Shown: positions 1 through 5,756 of the stretch, one piece after another
Layout: each line of letters starts with the position of its first letter
Numbering within the stretch: position 1 is the stretch's first letter
NCBI GenBank assembly: GCA_019241915.1
Contig: JAFAWI010000565.1
Coordinates: forward strand, 1 to 6,047
Reading direction: 5' to 3'
Length of the DNA stretch: 6,047 nt
Source of the DNA: Alphaproteobacteria bacterium
GTDB lineage: Bacteria; Pseudomonadota; Alphaproteobacteria; ATCC43930; CGMCC-115725
Position numbers and translations under genes: made by a program
The notes under the pieces: model-generated
What the model saw: only the letters and a program-made list of their open reading frames with translations
What the model was told of the DNA's origin: nothing
Database searches by the model: none

Positions 1-1597
1 AACCAACTTCAAGCAAACGCTGGAGCGGGGCCTGCGCCTGCTCGACGAGGAGGAAGCCAAGCTCGGCGCGGGTCAGGATTTTCCGGGCGAGATCGCGTTT
101 CGTCTCTACGACACATACGGCTTTCCGCTCGACCTCACCGAGGACGTGCTGCGCGTGCGCAATCGCCGGGTCGCGCATGCCGGGTTCGATGCGGCGATGG
201 CGCGCCAGCGCGAGGAGGCGCGCAAGAGCTGGGTCGGCTCGGGCGAGGCCGCGACCGGCGCCTCCTGGCTGGCGCTGCGCGAGGAGCTGGGGCCGACCGA
301 ATTCCTCGGCTATGAGACCGAGACGGCGGCGGGCATCGTCCTGGCGCTGCTCAAGGGCGGCGAACGCGTGGCGGTCGCGCAGGCGGGCGACGAGATCGCG
401 CTGGTGGTCAACCAGACGCCGTTTTACGGCGAGTCCGGCGGCCAGGTCGGCGACACCGGATCGATCTTCTCGCCCTCGGGCGGCGAGTTGGCGGTGCGCG
501 ACACGGCGCGCGAGGCGGGCGATCTGTTCGTTCATCTCGGCACGGTGGCCCATGGAGAGCTGAAGGTCGGCGACAGCGTCGAGCTGCGCGTCGACGGCGA
601 GCGCCGCCGGCGGCTGCGCGCCAACCATTCGGTCACCCATCTGCTGCACCAGGCGCTGCGCCACCGGCTCGGCGAGCACGTGACGCAAAAGGGCTCGCTT
701 GTCGCGCCCGACCGCCTGCGCTTCGATTTCAGCCAGCCGCGCCCGCTCGGCCATGACGACATTGCCGCGATCGAGGCCGAGGTCAATGCGCGCATTCGCG
801 CCAACAGCGAGGTGCGCACCCGCCTGCTGAGTCCCGACAAGGCGATCGAAGAAGGTGCGATGGCGCTGTTCGGCGAAAAATACGGCGACGAAGTGCGGGT
901 CGTCTCGATGGGTGCGCACGACCATGAGGAACACCCCTGGTCGGTCGAGTTGTGCGGCGGCACCCATGTGCGGCGCACCGGCGATATCGGCCTCTTCAAG
1001 GTGGTCGGCGAAGGCTCGGTCGCTTCCGGCGTGCGCCGCATCGAGGCGCTGACCGGGGCCGCCGCCGAAGCCTATGTCGCCGGCGAGGAGGACGTGCTGC
1101 AGCAGGCCGCCGGCGCGCTCAAAACCAGCCCGGCCGAGCTGCCGGCGCGGGTCGCGCGTCTGGTCGACGAGCAGCGCCGGCTCGAGCGCGAGCTGGCCGA
1201 GCTGCGCCGCGCGCTGGCCGGCGCCGCCGCCGGCCATGCCGCCGCGCCGGCCGCGGCCAAGATCGGCGACGTCGCCTTTGACGGCCGCGTCGTCGACGAC
1301 GTACCCGGTCGCGAGCTGCGCTCGCTGGCCGACGATCTGAAGCGCAAGATCGGCTCGGGGGTGGTGGCCGTCGTCGCGCGCGACGACGGCAAAGCCGCAA
1401 TCGTGGTCGGTGTCACGTCCGACCTTACGCCGCGTTTGGACGCCGTCGGCCTGGTGCGCGCCGGCGCCGAGATTCTCGGCGGCAAGGGCGGCGGTGGGCG
1501 GCCGGATATGGCGCAGGCGGGCGGTCCCGACGCGGCGCGCGCCGAGGAGGCGCTCGATGCGGTACGCCGTGCCCTGGCCGCGCAGGCCGGTCATTAG
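1..1597 (+). CDS. alaS: Alanyl-tRNA synthetase, C-terminal part (5' end outside window)
   Basis: This enzyme charges tRNA-Ala with alanine in the cytoplasm and edits mischarged Ser/Gly-tRNA-Ala. The frame is open from base 2, giving 531 visible residues. Compared with the roughly 876-residue E. coli enzyme, about 350 N-terminal residues (most of the catalytic core) lie off the left edge. Visible parts in order: the end of the tRNA-recognition region with the family signature RLYDTYGFPLDLTEDV (bases about 107-154); the editing domain with zinc-ligand motif HSVTH (626-640) and its partner CGGTH (953-967); the SAD-type segment GEGSVASGVRRIEALTG; a charged coiled-coil stretch (about 1138-1230); and the C-Ala domain with its glycine-rich GGKGGGGRPDMAQAGG segment near the end. 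All four metal ligands (H, H, C, H) are present, so editing should be intact. It stops at TAG 1595-1597. In many alphaproteobacteria alaS is followed by icd; here tad genes follow instead (family knowledge, not seen here). Confidence 0.97.
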   Translation, partial: TNFKQTLERGLRLLDEEEAKLGAGQDFPGEIAFRLYDTYGFPLDLTEDVLRVRNRRVAHAGFDAAMARQREEARKSWVGSGEAATGASWLALREELGPTEFLGYETETAAGIVLALLKGGERVAVAQAGDEIALVVNQTPFYGESGGQVGDTGSIFSPSGGELAVRDTAREAGDLFVHLGTVAHGELKVGDSVELRVDGERRRRLRANHSVTHLLHQALRHRLGEHVTQKGSLVAPDRLRFDFSQPRPLGHDDIAAIEAEVNARIRANSEVRTRLLSPDKAIEEGAMALFGEKYGDEVRVVSMGAHDHEEHPWSVELCGGTHVRRTGDIGLFKVVGEGSVASGVRRIEALTGAAAEAYVAGEEDVLQQAAGALKTSPAELPARVARLVDEQRRLERELAELRRALAGAAAGHAAAPAAAKIGDVAFDGRVVDDVPGRELRSLADDLKRKIGSGVVAVVARDDGKAAIVVGVTSDLTPRLDAVGLVRAGAEILGGKGGGGRPDMAQAGGPDAARAEEALDAVRRALAAQAGH

Positions 1598-1776
1598 GCC
1601 GATTCGCCGGTGCCGCGCACAGCGTTCGGCGAGCCTATCCCAGGGGTTGCATCAAGTCCTTGCGCCCGCGCCCGTTTTTTCACACCATCGACGCCCAGGG
1701 CGGGGGAACCCATAGTCGGCTCGCGGCCGTTCGACAAACCGCCTAGGCGATTCATCGCGGGGACGAGCAGGCAAAG
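1598..1776. other. Noncoding gap between alaS and tadD-like gene
   Basis: No credible gene was seen in these 179 bases. Just after the alaS stop, TCGCCG (1604-1609) can pair with CGGCGA (1627-1632) around a nested GTGC/GCAC mini-hairpin (1610-1620), but no T-run follows. A T6 run at 1675-1680 follows GC-rich DNA with no clear stem, so neither is a convincing intrinsic terminator. A perfect 10-bp palindrome, CGCCTAGGCG, sits at 1740-1749. Two GANTC sites occur (1601-1605 and 1749-1753). No clear -35/-10 promoter was recognised. Confidence 0.6.
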
Positions 1777-2628
1777 ATGAGGCGATTTCAAAACTTAGCC
1801 GCCCTCAGCCTGCTGGTGGGCTTGGCCGGGCTGACGGGCTGCGAAGACCTGCCGTCGCTGCACCTCGATCCGCTCACCACCAACGGCCGCGACGGCAACA
1901 CGCCCGCGATCACCTACGAGGCGACGATGCACATCGCCTCGGCCTCGCGCATCGCCGGCGATTACGGTAATGCGGTCAGCCTCTATCGCCACGCGGCCTC
2001 GATGCAGCCGAACAACCCCGAGCCGTTGATCGCGCTCGGCGACACCTTGCTCGACATGCGCAACCCTGACGAGGCCATCACCAACTACAATGCCGCGCTG
2101 AAGCTCGCGCCGACGGCGCCGGGCGCCTTGCGCGGCCTCGCCAAGGCCTATCTGCGGACCGGCCGTCCCGACCTCGCGGGCAGCCCGCTCGCGCTCGCCT
2201 ACCAGGGCACACCGGACGATCCGAAGCTGCTGTTGCTGATCGGGGTGGCCGACGATTTCATCGGCCAGCACGCGGAGGCGCAGATCCGCTATCAGCAGGG
2301 ACTGCAGCTGGCCCCGGGCGACCGGTCGCTGACGCTCGATCTGGCGCTGTCGCTGGCGCTCAGCGAGAAGTACGACGGCGCGGTCGCGCTGCTGCGGCCA
2401 CTGGCCTACAGCCCGGGCGCGACGCCGCAAGAGCGTCAGACCTTGGCGCTGATCTATGGGTTGAAGGGCGACGAAAGGGCGGCACGCGACATCGCCCGCC
2501 GCGATCTCGATCCGGCCGCGGTCGATCACAACATCGCGCTTTACGACACGCTGCGGCGGCTGCCGCCCGACGCGCGCAGCCGCGCCATCCTGTCGGCGAC
2601 GGCGGCGCGCAACACGCCGCCGTCGTAG
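1777..2628 (+). CDS. tadD: TPR-repeat lipoprotein, TadD-like pilus assembly protein
   Basis: A 283-residue protein. The N-terminus is a lipoprotein signal peptide: MRR, a hydrophobic run, and the lipobox L19-T20-G21-C22 (Cys codon 1840-1842). The residue after Cys is Glu, not Asp, which fits outer-membrane sorting by the E. coli Lol rule. Residues about 46-250 read as five to six tetratricopeptide repeats, for example the helices around GDYGNAVSLYRHAASMQP, NPDEAITNYNAALKLAP and GQHAEAQIRYQQGLQLAP. In Tad systems TadD is a TPR lipoprotein linked to secretin assembly, and the tad genes next door support that role here. The family call rests on architecture and context, so a generic TPR lipoprotein remains possible. 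The ATG at 1777 puts the signal peptide at the very start; its ribosome binding site is weak (GGACGAGCAGG upstream). The gene is convergent with tadG, with only 3 bp between stops. Confidence 0.82.
   Translation: MRRFQNLAALSLLVGLAGLTGCEDLPSLHLDPLTTNGRDGNTPAITYEATMHIASASRIAGDYGNAVSLYRHAASMQPNNPEPLIALGDTLLDMRNPDEAITNYNAALKLAPTAPGALRGLAKAYLRTGRPDLAGSPLALAYQGTPDDPKLLLLIGVADDFIGQHAEAQIRYQQGLQLAPGDRSLTLDLALSLALSEKYDGAVALLRPLAYSPGATPQERQTLALIYGLKGDERAARDIARRDLDPAAVDHNIALYDTLRRLPPDARSRAILSATAARNTPPS
2597..2625. terminator. Strong hairpin at the tadD/tadG convergent junction
   Basis: A perfect 11-bp inverted repeat: arms 2597-2607 and 2615-2625 around a 7-base loop (2608-2614), with a further G-T pair at 2596/2626. 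It lies in the last codons of the tadD-like gene and abuts its TAG stop (2626-2628). The opposing tadG stop is at 2632-2634. No T-run follows on either strand, so it is not a canonical intrinsic terminator. Bidirectional termination or 3'-end protection of both convergent mRNAs is an inference. The arms also encode Thr/Ala and Pro/Ser codons made of GC-rich triplets, so part of the symmetry could be codon bias. Confidence 0.4.
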
Positions 2629-2631
2629 CCG

Positions 2632-4185
2632 TCAGTTCGAGATGTAGGCCGATTGCACCGCGCTGGTGAACAGCGCGCTCATCGCCGCCGAAATGTCGCC
2701 GCCGGTATTCACCTGGAAGTAAAGCCCCGGCGAGGCGCACGACTGCAGCGTTCCGGCAATCTGCGACTGGAACGAGGAGACCCCGTTCCCCGAGCCGTCA
2801 AAATTCGCATACCACCCGTTGTTGGGGATCGGGTCGTAAGTGGTGTACAGCACGGCGATACGGATGCCGCGGTTCTTGACGGTCGAGCACCAGTCGGTGT
2901 TCGAGTTCATCAGGTATTGCTGCCGGCAGGCGGTATACGACGTCGGATTTTGCGCCGGACACTGATACTCGTCCTCGACCCCGTCAGTGACGATCATCAA
3001 CACTTCCTGCGGCGTGTCGCCGGCCGCGGTGGTGCCATTGCCGGGGTTCGGCATCTTCGTGTTGATCGTGTTCATCGCCAGGTCGTAGTTGGTGTCCTCG
3101 TCGCTGTTGTCGTTGGACGAGGTCAGCATGTTGTTGGAATACACCTGCAGCATTTGGATGTTGTTGGCGCTGTTTTGCGCTGTGGTCAGGTTCGAGGTCA
3201 GTGTCTGAATCGTGTTGACCGCGACGTCGAAAGTGTAGATGGCGACCCGGTAGGTGGCGCTGTTCGATTGTTCCGTCGTCGTCGCCGTGGTCATCAGGTT
3301 CTTTGTCGCCGTCAGCAGATTGTCGATGCGCAGCGTCACGCCGAGACTGCGCGCCAGGGCATAATTGTCTTCGCCGCCGGGGTTCCCCGTGCCCGAAGCC
3401 TGGCAGTATTGGTAGTTGTTCGAAGCCGTGCAGAGGTGACCGTTATTCATGGTTCCGGTCGCCACATAATGGCTTTCGCTTGAGGGATTGCTTTCATGGC
3501 AGGCGAACCCGCAGCCGCAGGACGATCCTCCGTTGGGGGGGGAATCGCATTGGCCCTGCGTGTTGTTGATCATCGTCTGGATACCGGCCGCTGTTGCGGC
3601 AATACCCATCGACGGCGAGGAATCGAGCAGCAGGTAGAAATCGATGTTCGGGTTGGTCGGACCGTGTGCCGTGGCGGTCACCTGGACCGGGATCTGGTTT
3701 TCGAGAACGCCGTTGAAGCTCGAATTGATCGAGGCCTTGGCGGTAACGGTCACCGTCCACGGTGCGGTATTGCTGACCGCTATCGTGGTGGTCACGCCGT
3801 TGTTGGTTGGCAAGCTGGCCTGCGCCTTGGTCATGTAATTGGTCGCGGCTGTCGTCGCCTGGCTCGAATAGCCGCTGTTCAGGTAGACGCTGGCGCCCGC
3901 GATCGCGGCCGAGTCGACCGCGCCCTGCAGCGACGTCTTGAAGTTCAAGCCGCGGGCGAAGTCGATGCCGACCGCGGTAGCGGTGCCTAAGGCAAGCAGG
4001 CTTACTGCCATCAGCACCACGGTCGTGCCCCGGGTATCCCGGATCAGCCGCGCGGTGAGGCCGCGCCAGCAGCGCAGAAGGTGCGGTTTGCCGGGCGAAG
4101 GCGCTGCAGCGGGGCGGGGCTCTGGCGATGTCGGAAGCTTTGTCACCTGACACCGAATCGTTGGATTGTCGATAAAGCCGATCAA
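2632..4185 (-). CDS. tadG: TadG-like pilus assembly protein with vWA domain
   Basis: 517 residues from the longest frame. The order is a basic, proline-rich N-terminus; the Tad/TadE-type membrane segment (residues about 53-76, following RDTRG) with GIDFARGLNFKTSLQGAVDSAAIAGA after it; a Thr/Ser/Asn-rich linker (about 105-178); then a vWA domain from about 180 to the end. The MIDAS metal site is visible: D188-S-S190-P-S192 (bases 3610-3624), a candidate Thr at T365 and the acidic loop VTDGVED with D401 (2983-2985). An insertion at residues 213-261 carries six Cys, and ten Cys in total lie after the membrane segment. TadG proteins are inner-membrane-anchored, outward-facing components of Tad pili. 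The N-terminal motif reads RG-TTVVLM and lacks the Glu needed for prepilin processing, as expected for TadG. The first start is TTG (4185-4183). A GTG at 4146-4144 is more likely, because a CtrA-type box sits at 4198-4212 and neither start has a good Shine-Dalgarno. It is probably the third gene after tadE and tadF, with its own promoter possible. Confidence 0.9.
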   Translation of the reverse strand: MIGFIDNPTIRCQVTKLPTSPEPRPAAAPSPGKPHLLRCWRGLTARLIRDTRGTTVVLMAVSLLALGTATAVGIDFARGLNFKTSLQGAVDSAAIAGASVYLNSGYSSQATTAATNYMTKAQASLPTNNGVTTTIAVSNTAPWTVTVTAKASINSSFNGVLENQIPVQVTATAHGPTNPNIDFYLLLDSSPSMGIAATAAGIQTMINNTQGQCDSPPNGGSSCGCGFACHESNPSSESHYVATGTMNNGHLCTASNNYQYCQASGTGNPGGEDNYALARSLGVTLRIDNLLTATKNLMTTATTTEQSNSATYRVAIYTFDVAVNTIQTLTSNLTTAQNSANNIQMLQVYSNNMLTSSNDNSDEDTNYDLAMNTINTKMPNPGNGTTAAGDTPQEVLMIVTDGVEDEYQCPAQNPTSYTACRQQYLMNSNTDWCSTVKNRGIRIAVLYTTYDPIPNNGWYANFDGSGNGVSSFQSQIAGTLQSCASPGLYFQVNTGGDISAAMSALFTSAVQSAYISN

Positions 4186-4288
4186 ACAGCCGCCGCTTTA
4201 AAAAACGCTTAAGCCGGAGCCCGCCGCAGCGCGGGTTACCGAATCTTCAGTATTATTCGGCCGGCTCCGCCGGTCGCCAGCCGCAAAC
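4186..4288. other. tadF-tadG intergenic region with two inverted repeats
   Basis: 103 noncoding bases between two genes transcribed leftward. It contains a stem 4258-4265/4269-4276 (8 bp with one G-T pair, loop TCC), a stem 4220-4224/4231-4235 (5 bp), a GANTC site at 4241-4245 and the TTAA-N7-TTAA box at 4198-4212. Read on the minus strand, a T6 run (4205-4200) lies 14 bases after the second stem, too far for a standard intrinsic terminator. The length of the gap, beside the overlapping tadE/tadF pair, suggests a separate promoter or mRNA processing site for tadG (inference). Confidence 0.5.
4198..4212. promoter_or_regulatory. Exact TTAA-N7-TTAA box (CtrA-type) upstream of tadG
   Basis: TTAA at 4198-4201 and TTAA at 4209-4212 are separated by exactly seven bases, an 8/8 match to the consensus of the alphaproteobacterial response regulator CtrA. 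It lies 13 bases before the TTG start and 52 before the GTG start of tadG. In Caulobacter, CtrA activates pilin transcription, often from boxes overlapping the -35 region. A box in that position would put the transcription start downstream of the TTG, favouring GTG at 4146. Binding is inferred from sequence only. Confidence 0.55.
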
Positions 4289-4921
4289 TCAGCTGCAGCT
4301 CTGCGAGCCGTTCGCTGGAGGACACGGCGTGCCCTGGGGATAAGCCGGTGGCAGCAGGTTGCGCGGTTGCGCGGCAACCTGCGCGCTGATCACGATCGGC
4401 GTCGTGATGAAGTAATTGAGCAGCGACGTGTACGTGTATGTCGTTTTGATCACCAGCGTGCTGCCGTTGGCGGTGCCGAGCCCATTGACGAAGGTGGCGG
4501 CGTTGGTCATCGCCGCGGCGCCGCCCCGCTCGACCTGCCAGGACACTGTCGGATTTTTGCCGTTCGCGTCGTAATAGACATTGGCGATCGCCAAACCCAG
4601 ACTGTTACCGGTGGTGTTGCCCAGCACCAGCTGCGCCGCAATGTACATGTTGTCGAAATCGTTGTTGCCGACACCGCCCTGGGCAATCGTCGCTTGGCCC
4701 AGCAGATCGCCGACCGTGTTGGCGACGTCGGCGACGCGCATGTAGCAGATGACGCCCTGCGTCACCTCGTACATCGCGAACACCATGCCGCACAGGATCG
4801 GCAGCGCAAAGGCGAATTCGATCGCCGCGGTCGCCCGGCAATTGCGCAACAGCGCGCCCAGCCGCCGGCGCAGGCGCCGCGGCAGGCTTGGGCTGCGAGG
4901 TTCTTGCTTGGCCGCTTTCAT
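4289..4921 (-). CDS. TadE-family minor pseudopilin (TadF position)
   Basis: A 210-residue TadE-family protein. A very basic cytoplasmic leader (residues 1-29) is followed by one membrane helix (about 32-56) starting in the family signature RATAAIEFAFALPIL, with the conserved Glu at E35. The rest (about 60-210) faces the periplasm and ends in a Pro/Cys-rich tail with C200 and C209 that could form a disulfide. In Tad systems TadE and TadF are minor pseudopilins processed by the TadV/CpaA peptidase and needed for pilus formation. Judged against the Flp cleavage motif G/XXXXEY, this protein has Ala (A30) in place of Gly and Phe in place of Tyr. The start ATG (4921-4919) overlaps the upstream TGA as TGATG, which implies translational coupling. 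There is no good independent Shine-Dalgarno. By order it matches tadF, but the sequence alone does not separate TadE from TadF. Confidence 0.88.
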   Translation of the reverse strand: MKAAKQEPRSPSLPRRLRRRLGALLRNCRATAAIEFAFALPILCGMVFAMYEVTQGVICYMRVADVANTVGDLLGQATIAQGGVGNNDFDNMYIAAQLVLGNTTGNSLGLAIANVYYDANGKNPTVSWQVERGGAAAMTNAATFVNGLGTANGSTLVIKTTYTYTSLLNYFITTPIVISAQVAAQPRNLLPPAYPQGTPCPPANGSQSCS

Positions 4922-5469
4922 CAGTAGGGCTCGTTCTGGAATACGACGACCGACTGCAGGTAGGCGGTGCCGGTGCTGCCGCCGACCATGCTGCTGACCC
5001 AGGGTGTGAAGAACGGGTAGTTATAGCTGACCGTGACGACCATGATCTGACCGGCGGTGCCGGCGGTGAAGCCCGCGCTGACCATGTTGCCGTTCTTGTC
5101 GCGCGGCGGCGGATTGTTCACGGCGGTCTGAGCGGAATTCCAGTCGTTGAACACCTGGGCCTGGTAGACGATGCTGCCGCAACCGATCAGCTGGCTGATT
5201 TCGTTGCACAACAGTGTCGAAAATGTCGAGGTGGGGTTGGCGCTGGTTTGCGCCTGACCGGTGCGGATGAGGCGGGCGGCGTCGCGCGCCGCGTTGTCGA
5301 GGGCGGATTGAACGAACAGCATGTAGCCGAATTCGAACGACGCCAGCAGCATCACCATGAAGCTGGTGCTGATGATCGCGAATTCCACTGCGGTGGCGCC
5401 GCGCTCATCGAGCGCCGAAAGCCATCGCTTCACCAGGTTCAACAGCCTCACGCCGGCCCCTTGGAGCAT
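4921..5469 (-). CDS. tadE: TadE-family minor pseudopilin
   Basis: A 182-residue protein, first in the leftward tad block. A short leader (residues 1-24) ends in DERG24, followed by ATAVEF with Glu at E29 and one membrane helix (about 26-52). This matches the Flp-type prepilin peptidase motif G/XXXXEY except for Phe at the last position, so cleavage after G24 (codon 5398-5400) by the divergently encoded CpaA is likely. The segment DNAARDAARLIRTGQAQ after the helix is typical of TadE domains. Two cysteines (C88, C97) lie in the external part. The likely role is a minor pilin or pseudopilin in Tad pilus assembly. ATG 5469-5467 has GGAG only three bases upstream, and that motif sits in a small hairpin (5463-5476). 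A CtrA-like box lies about 60 bases upstream. The TGA overlaps the next start by one base. Confidence 0.9.
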   Translation of the reverse strand: MLQGAGVRLLNLVKRWLSALDERGATAVEFAIISTSFMVMLLASFEFGYMLFVQSALDNAARDAARLIRTGQAQTSANPTSTFSTLLCNEISQLIGCGSIVYQAQVFNDWNSAQTAVNNPPPRDKNGNMVSAGFTAGTAGQIMVVTVSYNYPFFTPWVSSMVGGSTGTAYLQSVVVFQNEPY

Positions 5470-5476
5470 CCGCTCC
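5463..5476 (-). promoter_or_regulatory. Small hairpin covering the tadE ribosome binding site
   Basis: In the tadE mRNA, the Shine-Dalgarno-containing GGAGC (5476-5472) is complementary to GCTCC (5467-5463), with a GGAT loop. The ATG spans the loop and the first base of the 3' arm. Folding would mask the ribosome binding site and start codon. The stem is only 5 bp, so it may be coincidence; a regulatory role is inference. Confidence 0.3.
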
Positions 5477-5528
5477 GATAATTGCCGTCACCGCACGGGG
5501 CGGCTGCGGCGAAGCTAAACTCACGCTT

Positions 5529-5543
5529 TTAAGAAAAGGTTAC
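5529..5543. promoter_or_regulatory. TTAA-N7-TTAC box, near-match to the CtrA consensus
   Basis: TTAA at 5529-5532 and TTAC at 5540-5543 with exact seven-base spacing match the CtrA consensus at 7 of 8 positions. It lies about 60 bases before the tadE ATG and 213 bases before the cpaA ATG, so it more likely serves tadE. It has the same spacing as the perfect box before tadG. Function is inferred. Confidence 0.4.
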
Positions 5544-5705
5544 GGGAGTGAAGAACGGGGAATGGCGCGGCACGGGCCGGCCGCTGCGCCGAGTTATGCC
5601 TTCGTTAACCAATGTTGGAAAAGATGCGCCCGGTCCAATCCGGAGCGCCGTCATGTCCGCCCTGCCTCGTTCCTCTGCCGGTCCTGCCGCATCCGCGCCC
5701 CGCGA

Positions 5706-5729
5706 CGCGGCCGCGAGCGTGCGGCTGCG
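5706..5729 (+). other. GC-rich hairpin in the cpaA leader
   Basis: Arms 5706-5714 and 5721-5729 form a 9-bp stem with one G-T pair and a 6-base loop. It ends 27 bases before the cpaA ATG and is followed by GTTCTA, a poor U-tract. It could affect mRNA stability or attenuate read-through into cpaA, or it could simply reflect the GC-rich composition. Confidence 0.3.
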
Positions 5730-5756
5730 GTTCTAGAGACGGAACTCGGGGGTTCG

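Larger units (their letters stand above)
5470..5756. other. Divergent control region between tadE and cpaA
   Basis: 287 bases separating the leftward tadE from the rightward cpaA. No convincing gene is present, and in particular no small Flp pilin with a G/XXXXEY motif. A plus-strand GTG frame at 5548-5736 looks spurious. The region holds a TTAA-N7-TTAC box (5529-5543), a weaker TTAA-N7-TGGA (5605-5619) and a GC hairpin (5706-5729) ahead of cpaA. Promoters for both directions must lie here or further out, but no confident -35/-10 pair was found. Confidence 0.6.

Noticed and set aside
1604..1680. Intrinsic terminator for alaS (structured region plus T6 run)
   Set aside because: The stem-forming bases (1604-1632) are over 40 bases from the T6 run at 1675-1680, and no stem abuts the T-run.
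1795..2529. Long minus-strand open frame of 244 codons opposite tadD
   Set aside because: The product is Arg/Gln/Val-rich with no domain, and the plus frame has a clear signal peptide and TPR pattern; it is a GC-rich shadow frame.
2653..3483. Long plus-strand open frame of 276 codons opposite tadG
   Set aside because: The product is Arg/Val/His-rich without recognisable motifs, while the minus frame carries the membrane segment and MIDAS motif of TadG.
3494..3564. GCGFACH in TadG as a possible c-type heme-binding site
   Set aside because: The spacing is CX3CH, not CXXCH, and the segment sits inside a vWA domain with several other Cys; disulfides are more likely.
4200..4235. Intrinsic terminator between tadF and tadG on the minus strand
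   Set aside because: The 5-bp stem (4220-4235) is separated from the T6 run by 14 bases, and the A/T run is better explained as part of the TTAA box.
4888..5481. Plus-strand open frame of 197 codons opposite tadE
   Set aside because: No motifs; the minus frame has the TadE signature and a coupled overlap with the next gene.
5605..5619. Third CtrA box, TTAA-N7-TGGA
   Set aside because: Only 6 of 8 positions match; a single TTAA half-site is too weak to annotate separately.
5548..5736. Small plus-strand ORF (62 codons, GTG start) before cpaA
   Set aside because: The Arg/Pro/Ala/Ser-rich product has no hydrophobic helix and no pilin motif, and there is no convincing ribosome binding site; it looks like open noncoding GC-rich DNA.
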